Below, piece by piece: positions 41,057 through 51,582 of a DNA stretch of 64,000 nucleotides. The stretch comes from Rachicladosporium sp. CCFEE 5018 (lineage: Eukaryota > Ascomycota > Dothideomycetes > Cladosporiales > Cladosporiaceae). The DNA is taken from contig KZ111149.1 in the NCBI GenBank assembly GCA_002077045.2, positions 344,019 to 408,018 on the forward strand, in the 5' to 3' direction. The notes below the pieces were generated by a model. It searched no databases and was not told the origin of the DNA. It saw nothing but the letters and a program-made list of their open reading frames with translations. Numbering within the stretch: position 1 is the first letter of the stretch; each line of letters opens with the position of its first letter. Both the position numbers and the translations under genes were made by a program.

Positions 41057-41373
41057 ATGAAGCAGGGAGGTCGGGTTCGCCACTTGGGCGCGACATGAGA
41101 TAACGCAGTAAAGGAAGGAATGAGGACGAGGAGCACCAGCAAGCGATATCGTTCAGTCAGATTAGCGTAGAAGCATAGCATAGCGAAGTTCGAGGTATCA
41201 AAGTCTCGCAGTGTGGTACCTTCGAGCCGTACACTTCTCTGTTCCAGATTCTCAATTCCGAAAGACCGAACCAGTGTTGCACGTCGTAGTCGGGATCAAA
41301 GCCAGTCGGCTCATTGAACTCTAGTCATGCAGGAGGACTCGACGTGATTCATGTGGCTTTCATACTCAGCGTG
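41057..41373. other. Intergenic region, no gene seen
   Basis: About 320 bp between the secreted protein gene and the P450 stop (convergent). No gene supported. Confidence 0.35.
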
Positions 41374-43042
41374 CTAGTGATCAGCTGGGTGCAGCCTCAA
41401 CTTCGCCTCCGCAGGCGCCATAGCAACAGCAATCGCCTTCTTAATTTCGGCTCCCTTCCCAGCATCCCCAGGATCCGGCGCAATGCGATCGAACCGCTGC
41501 ACGAAGCGCACAAGACAATAGCTAGCCTCTGTGAGCGCGTATTGTTCTATCCTACACGTCAGTGACATCGCACATACCAAAAACAGGAGCATACGTACGA
41601 CCAATACACACCCTCGGCCCCCTCGAAAACGGGATAAACGCCCACCCATCCTCCAACAGCGCACTCCGCTTCGGATCCTCCCACCGCTCAGGCCTGAACT
41701 CCAGCGCATCCTCACCCCAGAGATCTTTCCGTCGATGCATGGCGTAGATATTTAGCTGGATCTGCTGACCCTTATATACTGCAGCAGGCTGCTTGCCATC
41801 TTCGCCGCCGCCAAGGGGGATGACGGTATCTCTTGTAGCGATACGGGAGTTCAGTGGGAGTACAGAGTAGAGACGTAGAGTTTCGTTGATGATGTGGCGG
41901 AGGTAGCGGAAGGACTGGAGGTGGGTGTGGTTGAGAGGTGTGCCGTGTGGTTCGGGAAAGGTGGCTAGGACTAGGGAGTGGAGTTTGGTGTAGATGTCTG
42001 GGTGGCGGGAGAGGAGGAGCAGCGTGAGGAGGATGAGACTGCCTGTTGCGTCTCGGCCGGCGAAGAGAAGGCCGGTGAGCTGCGCTCGGAGGTCGTCGGG
42101 GTTGCGTATCTTCTCGGTCAGACCGCTGAGCATACTCGTTTTACTCTTCAGAGTTTCGGGCTGCTCAACGCTGAGTTGCTTGTCGATGGCATACTTGAGA
42201 AACCTCTCCAGTGTCTTGTTGGCTTTTCGAAACGTCGCCGAAGTACCGAGGAAAGCCAGTCCGCGTAGTCGGAACCGAAGAAACAGCCAGTGTAATACCG
42301 TGTCAAAGGACTCGGCGAAGCCATCACTAATCGCCAAATCACTCATAGCCGTCTGACGAGCGTTGTGTGCGTCGGCATGGACCTTCCGCTTCATAAAAGC
42401 AGTCTGCGACTCAACACTCTCCCCAAACAAAAACTTCGTCGCACTATCAAGCACAAACCGATAAACCAACGGCTGCATATCGACGACACCAGTCCACCCA
42501 TCAGCTCCCGGACCCTCAATCGCCTCGAACATAATCCCCAAATTCCTCTCCGTAGCCTCAAGATCATTCAGCCGCTCCTTCGCAAACGAAGTCCGCAACA
42601 TCGCCCTCGCATAATGCCATTCCGCGCCATCGGAGGTGAAGGCGCTGATACCTGGTCCCTCGACCGGTCGGAATACGCGTCGGCGCGTTGAGCCGAGAGC
42701 GAAGTCGCTGGACTGGGTTGAGAGGATTGCTTGCGCAATGGCTGGCTCCGCGGTCTCGATCACGTAGCTGCCGCCGATGCTTTGGCGTTGCAGGGTCTTA
42801 TGCTCATATAGTGGCGGTGCCATGTAGTCGTCTAAAGCATCTTTGCCATTTCGCCGTGCGGTGAGCAGGGCGTAAAGTCTATCGAGACCCCATGGCCAGT
42901 TTTGGTCTTGCGCTGTGCGGATGGGAGAGCAATTGTTGGTCTCGGCGAAGGCAAGGAACTTGCGCCGTGCTAGACGTTTCTTGAGCATAAGGTATATGCA
43001 TGTCAGCAAGGCGCATGCGACGATCAGTAGCAGCGTAGCCAT
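41374..43042 (-). CDS. Cytochrome P450 (CYP52/alkane-hydroxylase-like)
   Basis: Two exons (41599-43042 and 41374-41546; 52-bp intron) give about 538 residues. An N-terminal membrane anchor (LLLIVACALLTCIYLML) is followed by a basic stretch. P450 motifs: I-helix LLFAGRDATGS, the ExxR motif in IINETLRLY (about 386), PERF-type EFRPERWED, and the haem-binding loop FSRGPRVCIG with the axial Cys near 478. The preferred splice gives CIGQQYALTEASY, matching the CYP52-type consensus after the cysteine; this relies on the acceptor at 41547-41548. Such enzymes hydroxylate fatty acids or alkanes. The substrate here is inferred from the family, and endogenous fatty acids are the likeliest. It is a typical microsomal P450 needing a reductase. 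Confidence 0.88.
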
Positions 43043-43288
43043 GGCTGCTCAGCGCAATATTGTAAGAGTGCGAATGCGAGCGTAGCAGTGACTGAAAGTA
43101 GACGTGAAGACAACATGACACAAACCCAAGGAAAGATAAGGTACCAACCAACGCACACATCTTTACCGTTTCGAGACGGACCAACATACCTTAGTACCTG
43201 CTTTACCGGTTACTATCGTGCATACGAAGGATGCGCCACCCCGCGTTTCGTGAGATGGGCAGCTTTCTGCACTTCACGAGGCCTGACT

Positions 43289-44491
43289 ATGGTGTCTCAC
43301 AACAACATCTATCACGCTGCAGCATCGCGCAGCATGGTCGAGAGACACGCGCCGACCTTTACTGAGGCTGCGCGACTTGAGGCAATTGGCAGCCACAAGT
43401 ACAGCGTCCATGTGCATGAGGATTACTCTGCGGCAGCGGCCGCGCACGGCGGCATTCTCAATGGTAAGTAAGACAGTCGTAGGAGACAGGCTGCGTCCGG
43501 CATTAGCCTATCCTCAAATTCGTAGAAGTGGTCTGAGTATAGTCCGCTGACCTACGTTCAAGGTCTGATCTGGCGCGCCATATCGTTGCACTATCAGACC
43601 ACTTTGATCAAGCAGCAGCAACCTGATACCGTCGCTCTGCACTTCGAGTACCTTAGGCCCGGCGTTGCTGGAGATGCGAGCATTGCGATCGAGGATGTGA
43701 GGCTAGGCAAAGCAAGCTCTGCAGTGCAAGTGATCCTCTCGCAAGGCGGCAAGGAGAAAGTGCGAGCGTTCGCAATGTAAGACGTGTTCGCAAATGAAGT
43801 GATGAGTGCACGACCATTGACACTTGCCAGGAACGTCGATCGCACTAAGTCCAACGGCATCTCCATCACCACCGGCTACACTCGCCAGCCCCTTGAGCCG
43901 CCGATAGACTTTGACAAGCTTATCATCCACCAAGACCCGCACTGGATTCGATGGGAAAACAGCTGGACGCCGAATTCGCCAGCTAAGTGGCTCAGCAATG
44001 TCATTCTTGCTTTCCGAAAGGAACCCAATGCCGACAAGAATACGTCCGACTCGTGGGTGCGCTGGAAAGACCCAGCCCAGCGGTGGACGACCGAGACGCT
44101 CGGCCTCGTCGTAGACCTTTCCAGCCCACCAGCTGAGAACCACTTCGAAGGATCGCTGAATGGTCAAGGGGCGTACGCTAGGGAAGCCATGAGCTGGGCT
44201 GCAGAGGGCAAGGAGCCTCCAATGGCAGTCGGCTGGCGTGTACCGAGGTTCTACCCGACGGTCAGTATGTCCGTTGATGTGAAGCAGGCTTTGCCGGCGG
44301 AGGGAGTGGAGTGGCTGTACGTGAGGGCTAGCACGAAAAGTGTGCTTGATGGGCGGGTCGATGTCCATGTGGAAGTGTGGGATGTCGAAGGTCGACTTGT
44401 TGCGCTGAGCCAGCAGATGTTGATGGCTTTGGATATCGGTCGTGCTCCAGTAGCGAAAGCAGATGCTGGGAAGCGGAAGGAGCGTCTGTAA
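43289..44491 (+). CDS. Thioesterase-superfamily protein, paralogue of 16151-17125
   Basis: Three exons (43289-43463, 43563-43776, 43831-44491) give 349 residues. All junctions keep frame: AHGGILNG to LIWRAIS, and AFAM to NVDRTKS. The layout mirrors the other copy: HEDYSAAAAAHGGILNG, LHFEYLRPGVAGDASIAIEDVRLG, VILSQGGKEKV, FYPTVSMSVDVKQALPAEGVEWLYVR, and DVEGRLVALSQQ. It therefore has the double hotdog fold of acyl-CoA thioesterase-like proteins. Differences: an N-terminal extension of about 35 residues, two introns where the other gene has none, and a C-terminus (KERL) that is not a PTS1. An alternative start is the ATG at 43335. Without splicing the gene looks broken. Confidence 0.78.
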
Positions 44492-44552
44492 GGCACTGCT
44501 TGCGAGATCACAGCCTAACCGTGATTATTCCAGGCCATCGCATCTTGCCACT

Positions 44553-45239
44553 TCACAAATCCGGGTCCGCATGCCACCTGAACTTCCTATTTGCCCGATC
44601 CGTAGCTCGTTGCTGGAACTGCTCTCCCAACACCTCAAACACCAGTGGCTTCCTCTTCTCGTCTCCTTCCTTGTTCTCAAACGGCACCTCAACCCTAAAC
44701 ACCGAATGCTCTTTCGGCAGCACCTTGACCTCATCTCTCCTGGTGACAATCTCAAAAGTGAACTTCGTGTCCCTCACCACAACGCCCTTCATGCCCACCC
44801 TACTCGCGCACCGACTCCGGACAACCTCCACAATCGCGCCATGGTAGTCTGCGCTCGCCAAGAACGGCCCGGCGTCCTGGGCTTCGATATGAGATCGCTT
44901 CCCGTCTGCTAGACCGAGTATGTCGCGCATGTAGGCGCACCACATGACGTGGATGGGCTCGTAGATGCTGTACTTTTGTTGTGATTTGGGGATGTCGTAG
45001 ATGCAGAGGGAGCGCTTTTGCTTGGCGCTTAGGGGGCGGGGTTTGTTGGACCTGTGAAGGGCGCGTTGTTTGACTAGACGGGTGTGTTGGCGGGCGGAGC
45101 GGGCATTCTGTGTTGGGTCGGGTGAGGACGGGCGGAGGAGTAGAGGGCGGAGCTTGATTTTGTCGCGGTAGAGGGTGGAGGCGGTGTCGGGAGAGTGAGC
45201 GCGCTGGAGCAGAGTAGCGGCGAGGGGATCGGCGGACAT
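44553..45239 (-). CDS. POP4: POP4/Rpp29, RNase P and RNase MRP protein subunit
   Basis: Subunit of the nuclear ribonucleoprotein enzymes that cut the 5' leader of tRNA precursors (RNase P) and process rRNA (RNase MRP). Single exon, 228 residues from the ATG at 45239; an upstream in-frame ATG at 45260 exists but gives a less typical start. The N-terminal half is basic (RLVKQRALHRSNKPRPLSAKQKR). The Rpp29 core is an Sm-like barrel: YEPIHVMWCAYMRDIL, GPFLASADYHGAIVEVVRS, VGMKGVVVRDTKFTFEIVT, then VLPKEHSVFRVEVP, and a last LVFEVLGEQFQQRATDRANRK. It is divergent from ARC40 with about 230 bp between starts. Confidence 0.92.
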   Translation of the reverse strand: MSADPLAATLLQRAHSPDTASTLYRDKIKLRPLLLRPSSPDPTQNARSARQHTRLVKQRALHRSNKPRPLSAKQKRSLCIYDIPKSQQKYSIYEPIHVMWCAYMRDILGLADGKRSHIEAQDAGPFLASADYHGAIVEVVRSRCASRVGMKGVVVRDTKFTFEIVTRRDEVKVLPKEHSVFRVEVPFENKEGDEKRKPLVFEVLGEQFQQRATDRANRKFRWHADPDL

Positions 45240-45471
45240 GATTGGTATGAGTGTAATCACATTGCTGTCGTTATAAAGAAGAAGAGAGATAAAATCGAGG
45301 TCATCTCATGTGAGTGTACTAACATTCGAGACATAGATTCTGCCGCTCTACACCGCCCCACACATTCGTCACCCCACTTCTCTCTCATAATCGCAACCTA
45401 CTGTTCCCTCACTAGATCCACAGCCATATCCAGCGCCAGTCGAGCCCCCTCCGCTCCTGTCGCCCTCCAAC

Positions 45472-46584
45472 ATGGCCCCCCCACAAGTCCATCACCTCTT
45501 CCACGCCCCCATAGCCGATCACTCCTTCTCCGCCGATCGCAAGACCCTAGCCGTAGCCCGCGCCAACAACGTCGAATTACACTCCGCCTCCGCCTCTTCC
45601 TACACCCTGACCTCCGAGCTCCGCGGCCACGACAAGACCATCACGGGCGTCGACATCGCGCCTTCCTCAGGCCGGATTGTTACGTGTTCACAGGATCGGA
45701 ATGCGTATGTCTGGGAGCCGAGTCCGCAGGGGGAGTGGAAGCCAACGCTCGTGTTGTTGCGAATCAATCGCGCGGCTACGTGCGTAAGGTGGTGTCCCAA
45801 CGAGAGTAAATTCGCGGTGGGCAGTGGAGCGAGGATTATTGCGGTGTGTTACTTTGAGGAGGAGAATGATTGGTGGGTTTCTAAGCATGTCAAGAAGCCG
45901 CTGCGAAGCACTGTGACGAGCGTGGCGTGGCATCCGAATTCTGTGCTTCTGGCTGCGGGATCTACGGATGGGCATGCAAGAGTGTTCAGCTCGTTCGTGA
46001 AGGGCATTGATGCGAGGCCTGAGGCGACTGTGTGGGGCGAGAGACTGCCGTTCAATACTGTTTGTGGGGAGTACTTGAATGGCACAGCAGGCTGGGTGCA
46101 TGCTGTGGCTTTCTCGCCGAGCGGAGATGCACTGGCTTTCGCTGCGCACGACAGTAGCGTCACGGTCGTCTACCCCAGTGGCCCTGAGCAGCCCCCAGCG
46201 GCAGTGATCAACATCTCCACGCAGCTCCTACCCTTCGCCTCCCTCATCTGGACCTCGGAATCTACGATCATCGCTGCTGGCTATGATTGTGAGCCCCACC
46301 GCCTCTCTGGCTCCGTTGAAGGCTGGGAGCTCAGCGGCTCGCTGGAGAAGAGCAGTGCGGGGAGACCTGGGCTGGCTGAGCATCAGGAGGACAGCGCGAG
46401 GAACATGTTCCGTGCTATGGATTTGAGAGGACGCGCTAACGGGAGTGCGGGCAGTGACACGAAGCTGAGGACTGTGCATCAGAACAGCATCAGCACCGTG
46501 AGGAGCTATGAGGAAAGTGGAGGCAGGGTGACGAAGATCAGTACCGGAGGCGTGGATGGGAGGGTGGTTGTGTGGGATGTGTAA
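45472..46584 (+). CDS. ARC40: ARPC1/Arc40, WD40 subunit of the Arp2/3 complex
   Basis: Scaffold WD40 protein of the actin-nucleating Arp2/3 complex, which drives actin patches and endocytosis in fungi. Single exon, 370 residues, normal length. WD-type repeats are seen at HAPIADHSFSADRKTLAVA, LRGHDKTITGVDIAPSSGRIV, WCPNESKFAVGSGARIIAV, VTSVAWHPNSVLLAAGSTDG and VHAVAFSPSGDALAFAAHD, with a C-terminal blade ending GGVDGRVVVWDV. The insert between repeats 6 and 7 (NMFRAMDLRGRAN) is typical for ARPC1. It shares a short intergenic region with POP4. Confidence 0.95.
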   Translation: MAPPQVHHLFHAPIADHSFSADRKTLAVARANNVELHSASASSYTLTSELRGHDKTITGVDIAPSSGRIVTCSQDRNAYVWEPSPQGEWKPTLVLLRINRAATCVRWCPNESKFAVGSGARIIAVCYFEEENDWWVSKHVKKPLRSTVTSVAWHPNSVLLAAGSTDGHARVFSSFVKGIDARPEATVWGERLPFNTVCGEYLNGTAGWVHAVAFSPSGDALAFAAHDSSVTVVYPSGPEQPPAAVINISTQLLPFASLIWTSESTIIAAGYDCEPHRLSGSVEGWELSGSLEKSSAGRPGLAEHQEDSARNMFRAMDLRGRANGSAGSDTKLRTVHQNSISTVRSYEESGGRVTKISTGGVDGRVVVWDV

Positions 46585-46875
46585 ATTGTCTATCATCATC
46601 CAATCCCACATCGTGCTGTCTTCAATGCATCGCAGCATATGCCCGTACCGTTGGGTCGAGCACTCTGGTCCACTCCAGCATCCTCACTCGTACTATTTCA
46701 TGTACGGACCACTCTCACGCTGCAACACGGCCATGCAGGCGCTGAAGCTCCGTGCGTGTTGCTCCTCCATTCCCCGGCTCAAATCGGCGACCTCTACTGC
46801 ATGTCCTCCATCCGCGCAGTGAGCCCGTCCATGCACGCTGCACACCAAGCTGCCCGGTCACATACGAGATATCAC

Positions 46876-47596
46876 CTACGGCGCATACACAATATTGTCG
46901 TTATCATACTCCTCCGTCCGAATCCCATCCTTCGTCACGACCTTCACAAGCACGCCCTTGAAATCAATCGGCAATCGTCTCTTGAGCTCGTCAGTGCACA
47001 TCCTCAAGATCTTCATCCCTTGTTCGAAGCTGATGTCCGGGTGGTGGTGTTTATCTAATATGCTGAGACAGTAATACTGCGCATACCCGTGTGCCGCGTA
47101 CGGTAACGGCGCGCAGGAGGCCAGGTAGTCTATCCAGAAGAGTTGGGGTTTCTGGGTCTCAGCGTCAAAGCCGCCGAGGAGGAGGTTCACGGTGTAGGGA
47201 TTCCGGCTGCGGAGGGATTTGGCGAGCTCGGTGCGGATGAAAGAGGAGGTTTCGCTGGGGGAGAGCTCGGAGGCGTTGCGTTTGGAGTAGAGTTGGATGT
47301 TGGCTTGGACGTATTCGGCGAATTGGACTAGTGTTGTGCTGTCAGTGGTGGAGCTTGGAGGGGGAATGGGGAGAGGAAGGTGTACTTGTGTCGCCTGCTT
47401 CGCCTACGAGGGCCATGAGCGTGTGCTTGTTGAGCGTTTTGGTCTTGTCATCGTTGGTTTTGAGGATTGAGGCGCCGCGCATTGCGGCTTTGGAGGCGGC
47501 GATGATGGTGAAGTCCTTGCCGGTTATGCCGAGGAGTACTTCGCCCCTGGTGTTGTTAGCTTCAACATACCAGTATGTAGGAATTGTGTCTTACAT
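46876..47596 (-). CDS. PRE1: PRE1-type proteasome beta-4 subunit, start codon split by an intron
   Basis: Non-catalytic beta subunit of the 20S proteasome. Exons: 47595-47596 (just the AT of the start codon), 47386-47546 and 46876-47327; total 204 residues. Splicing joins AT to G to give MGEVLLGITGKDFTIIAAS, the family's N-terminus. Unspliced, the ATG is followed at once by TAA in that frame. The 48-bp intron has donor GTAAGA, a GCTAAC branch point and acceptor ACCAG. Further blocks: LNKHTLMALVGEAGDT, FAEYVQANIQLYSKRN, SLRSRNPYTVNLLLGG, PYAAHGYAQYYCLSILDKHH and PIDFKGVLVKVVTKDGI. The missing propeptide and catalytic Thr agree with the inactive beta-4 position. Confidence 0.93.
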
Positions 47597-48506
47597 CTTT
47601 GCGGTGTTGTGTGGGTGAGTGCGGAAGTAGATGAGTAGCCGTCAAACACTACATACATGTGAAGCTCGCGAGGCAGCTTGGGTGACGTTCGGCGCTGAAG
47701 CCTGTATGCCTCAGGCAGCACACCGCTCGCTGTCGCCCTCTCTCACTCTAACGCGTCTGCACAACTCTCCCTCATTCATGGCATACACTACCAAGATTGG
47801 CGATACTGGTCTCGCAAGCTACACATGATAGTACCATATATGATTTCCTGTACGATCATGTCACCGACATACGCGACCGAACACGCACGTACAGACTACA
47901 AGATCTCCATGCGTATCACCTCTCCAGCATTCCCTTCCACATCGCCGACCAATGCTGCTGTGCTGGGCTGTCAATCTCCCAGTGTCAGTCACTCTGATGT
48001 GATTGTATCCTTACCTGCCGATGATGGAGCTGCACATGCTCCTCGCCCGAAAGGAGTGAGTCGACACTGTGTGCACAGCAATGGATGCCCCTTCTCTTCC
48101 ACTTGATACACCGGGAGTCTTTCGTGTTGCTGGCTGAATGCTTAAGGTAGCTTGAAGACTCACGCGTGTCAGGAGCACTGTCTACGTTCTACGTCGAATG
48201 AACCGTGCCATATAACGGATGCTCTCTGTTGTGCCAGTCAATCTCACTGCTGGCTACTTCACCTAGACACGTCCCGCCATGCATGTTGGATTCGGTATTG
48301 GGATCATGAGACATGTATTTGGTAGTCGTCAGTGCGACATGGTAGCTAGTATACCAGCGTCGAGAGGGTGAGGTCTGCTTAAGGTATGGGAGGCAGCAGT
48401 GGCTTTTGAAGGAAGGCACGACGCCATATCCAGGCCATGCACTTTCGAGTCTATCTGACTTCTAGATCGTACCACTCGATCAGCATCGTCTGGTCAATGC
48501 GACATC
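47597..48506. promoter_or_regulatory. Divergent intergenic region between PRE1 and MSH4
   Basis: About 910 bp. No gene supported; short frames conflict. It should contain the PRE1 promoter next to 47597 and the MSH4 promoter next to 48507. I could not identify a meiosis-type control element with confidence. Confidence 0.4.
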
Positions 48507-51353
48507 ATGGCAGCAAAGCGCGTGTCAAGTTGGTACTCGGACACAGTGACAGCTGCACGAGGAGGGACTTCAGGCAGCGTCTCGGGTAGCACATCCTACA
48601 GTGCTGGCGTCACCCATCGCACCGGGACGAGCAGGTCCGGGACGATCACAGGACGTCCTACATCCACGTCGGGTGAGGACTATCTGACCGGCCTCTATGC
48701 GACCACGACGCTTTCGCGTCCACGTACTGCTCGATCTGGAACAGCGAGACCTCGCACTGGAGTCTCCACCCTTGGCGCGGAGAACCAGGAGATCATATGT
48801 GCTATCAGCGAGTCACGAGGCATCTCGCCCATAGTTGGACTGTCTTTCGTCAACCTCGACACAGGCGAGGCAGTCATGAGTCAGATCAGTGACAGTCAGA
48901 CATATGTGCGGACCATTCACAAGCTGTTGGTGTTCAAACCTACTAACATCTTAGTCGTTGCATCTGCGGCAAGTCCGAAGTCGAAGCTCTTCTCTATCCT
49001 TGAGGACAGCCTTGATGACATCGACAGTATCATCACGCTGCTCGATCGTCGCTACTGGAGTGAGAACACAGGCTTGGACTACATTCAGCAGCTTGCCTTC
49101 ACCGAAGATGTTGAGGCCATCAAAACAGCCGTCAGCGGCAACTACTACGCCGTATGCTGTCTGGCTGCTGCCTTGAAGTACATCGAGCTGGGCATGTCCA
49201 AAACGTTCCCATACCGCTCCCTTCGTATCAAGTACGAGCCCTCGGAAGGCTCAATGATGATCGATCTGTCGACAATGAAGGCACTTGAGCTTGTGCAAAA
49301 TCTGACTAATGCGAAGTCAAAAGACTGCCTGTTCGGGCTGCTGAATGCCACTCAGACGCCTATGGGCGGTCGCCTTCTTCGCAGCAACATCCTGCAGCCG
49401 CTGACGGATCGTGACACACTTGGCACCCGCTACGATGCACTCGAAGAGCTGAGCACTAAGGAAGAGATGTTCTTTGCCGTTCGCCAGGCTCTCAAGCCCT
49501 TTCTTGACATCGATTGCATCTTGACGCAGCTGATTCTGGTGCCCGCCCAGCCATCTCTGAGAGACACTGAGCAGGCTGTGAACAACGTCATCATGCTGAA
49601 GCAATTCACCAGCCTCATTCGTCCGGTGTTCGAAGCTCTGACTGGCTCAAGGTCCTCCATGCTGCTCGAGGTCCGCGATCTGTGCTCGTCGGAGAACGTC
49701 GACCCAGTACAGAACTTGGTGAACGAGGTTATAAACGAGGACACCACCTACGCCAGTCAGCCACTCGACCTCCGCAATCAACGTACATATGCCGTCCGCT
49801 CCGGCGTCAATGGCTTGCTCGATGTCGCTCGTCAGACATACAAGGAAGCGATGACGGATGCGCTGCAGCACATCTCGGACCTAAGCGAAGAGCATGACCT
49901 ACCACTGCAGACTAAGTTCGACAATACTCGCCAGTTTTACCTACGTCTCCACGCCGAAGATCTGGCCCAACGCAATCTACCTGCGATCTTTATCAATGTG
50001 TACCGCAAGAAAGATAACGTCGAGTTCCAGACGCTGGACTTGCTCAAACACAATCAGAAGATCTCTGACGCGCACACCGAGGTCATCTTAATGAGTGATA
50101 AAGCCGTGCAGGAACTCATCCTTGCCGTCCGCGAGCACATGGGCTCGCTGTTCAAGATCTGTGAAGGGATCGCAATGCTCGACATGATCGCCTCGTTCGC
50201 CCAGCTCGTCACGAGCCAAGATTACGTCCGCCCTCAGCTCTCTGACACTCTCGCCATCCGTGCTGGCCGCCATCCGATTCGCGAAAAGATTCAAGACACC
50301 AAGTTCATCCCGAATGACGTGTATGCCACACAGCAGAAGCGCTTCCAGATCATCACAGGGTGCAATATGAGTGGCAAAAGCACTTACATCCGTTCAATAG
50401 CCGTGATGACTGTCATGGCGCAGATCGGCTGCTTCGTGCCAGCTCAATACGCCAGCTTCCCGATTATCCGCCAGCTCTTCGCCCGCATCTCGCTAGACGA
50501 CAATATTGAAGCCAATGCGTCGACCTTCGCCGCCGAGATGCGAGAGACTGCCTTCATCCTCCGCAATGTCGATGGTCAGAGCATGGCTATCGTCGACGAG
50601 CTTGGCCGCGGTACGAGTACTCGTGACGGGTTGGCGATCGCAATCGCCATTGCAGAAGCTCTCGTCGAGAGTCGTGCACTTGTCTGGTTCGCCACCCACT
50701 TCCGCGACCTCGCCACCATCATGGCCGAACGTAACGGCGTCGTGAATCTACACTTGGCCATCAACAACACCGATCAAGACCGACTCAAGATGCTCTATCG
50801 TGTGTCCTCCGGCGCAGTGGAAGAAGAGCACTACGGTCTGAAGCTCGCGAAAGTGGTCCCTTTGCCGCCCGACGTGATCGAGTACGCTGAGATGGTCTCC
50901 GCTACGCTCGAACGCGCAGGCAAGAAGAAGGCTCGTGCGAGCCTAGCAGTCGTTGTCGCGAGAAAGCGAAAGCTGATGCTGAATTTGAAGGAGCATCTGG
51001 TGCAAGCTAAGGATAGTCAGATGGCGGATGCTGATCTGTCGCAGTGGCTGAGGGATCTACAGAGGGAGTTCGTGGTGAGGATGTCGGCGCTTGAAGAAGA
51101 GGAAAGAGAGATTCGGGAGGGCGTGTTGAGAGATGGGGAAATGGTGGCGAGTGGTACGCAAAGTGATAGGGAGGGGACGGCTGATACGGAAAGCACGATC
51201 CAGCCGGGTACACGTGGGAGCGTGGTGGAGTCGAGAGAGCACGCAGGCAGCTTTGCCGGCGACGAGAGTGCGGATCGCATGGAAGTCGATTCAACATCAA
51301 AGGAGATGCTCACGGTGCGGCACACGCGGAGCGAGAGCATGTCGGCGCGCTGA
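48507..51353 (+). CDS. MSH4: MSH4, meiotic MutS homologue
   Basis: With MSH5 it forms the MutS-gamma clamp that stabilises recombination intermediates and promotes crossovers in meiosis. Single exon, 948 residues. There is no mismatch-binding domain I, as expected for MSH4. The first 80 residues are Ser/Thr/Gly-rich. Core: ENQEIICAISESRGISPIVGL (connector), then the lever and clamp helices, then the ATPase: Walker A GCNMSGKST at about 618-626, the MutS signature AEMRETAFILRNV, Walker B with MAIVDELGRGTSTRDG near 693, and WFATHFRDLA. The C-terminal 100 residues are Ser/Glu-rich and poorly conserved. An intact MSH4 suggests a sexual cycle now or recently, but does not prove one. Confidence 0.96.
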   Translation: MAAKRVSSWYSDTVTAARGGTSGSVSGSTSYSAGVTHRTGTSRSGTITGRPTSTSGEDYLTGLYATTTLSRPRTARSGTARPRTGVSTLGAENQEIICAISESRGISPIVGLSFVNLDTGEAVMSQISDSQTYVRTIHKLLVFKPTNILVVASAASPKSKLFSILEDSLDDIDSIITLLDRRYWSENTGLDYIQQLAFTEDVEAIKTAVSGNYYAVCCLAAALKYIELGMSKTFPYRSLRIKYEPSEGSMMIDLSTMKALELVQNLTNAKSKDCLFGLLNATQTPMGGRLLRSNILQPLTDRDTLGTRYDALEELSTKEEMFFAVRQALKPFLDIDCILTQLILVPAQPSLRDTEQAVNNVIMLKQFTSLIRPVFEALTGSRSSMLLEVRDLCSSENVDPVQNLVNEVINEDTTYASQPLDLRNQRTYAVRSGVNGLLDVARQTYKEAMTDALQHISDLSEEHDLPLQTKFDNTRQFYLRLHAEDLAQRNLPAIFINVYRKKDNVEFQTLDLLKHNQKISDAHTEVILMSDKAVQELILAVREHMGSLFKICEGIAMLDMIASFAQLVTSQDYVRPQLSDTLAIRAGRHPIREKIQDTKFIPNDVYATQQKRFQIITGCNMSGKSTYIRSIAVMTVMAQIGCFVPAQYASFPIIRQLFARISLDDNIEANASTFAAEMRETAFILRNVDGQSMAIVDELGRGTSTRDGLAIAIAIAEALVESRALVWFATHFRDLATIMAERNGVVNLHLAINNTDQDRLKMLYRVSSGAVEEEHYGLKLAKVVPLPPDVIEYAEMVSATLERAGKKKARASLAVVVARKRKLMLNLKEHLVQAKDSQMADADLSQWLRDLQREFVVRMSALEEEEREIREGVLRDGEMVASGTQSDREGTADTESTIQPGTRGSVVESREHAGSFAGDESADRMEVDSTSKEMLTVRHTRSESMSAR

Positions 51354-51582
51354 GTGGGCAATGAGTTTGCCTACCGAACCACCACGGCATTTCGCTGCAA
51401 GAGGAGAAACATCTGGTTGCCAAGATCGCTGCGAATAGATTACTGACAAGGTATCAAGAGGATTAGCTGCAACACATCATATATACTATTCACGTTCGCT
51501 GACCCAACAACCCGCACCATTACATCCCACCCTATCATTTCCCTTTTCTCTCCCGACCTCCACCCTTCACCCGCGTAACACC
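51354..51582. other. Short convergent spacer
   Basis: About 230 bp between the stops of MSH4 and EIS1. It holds both 3' ends. No gene. Confidence 0.35.

Noticed and set aside
43464..43830. Second thioesterase as a pseudogene with stop codons
   Set aside because: Two introns with good GT-AG ends (43464-43562 and 43777-43830) restore one continuous frame of 349 residues that matches the paralogue.
2871..44491. CoA ligase, methyltransferase, FMO and P450 as a secondary-metabolite cluster
   Set aside because: They are spread over 40 kb among housekeeping genes. There is no PKS, NRPS, terpene synthase, transporter or cluster regulator between them.
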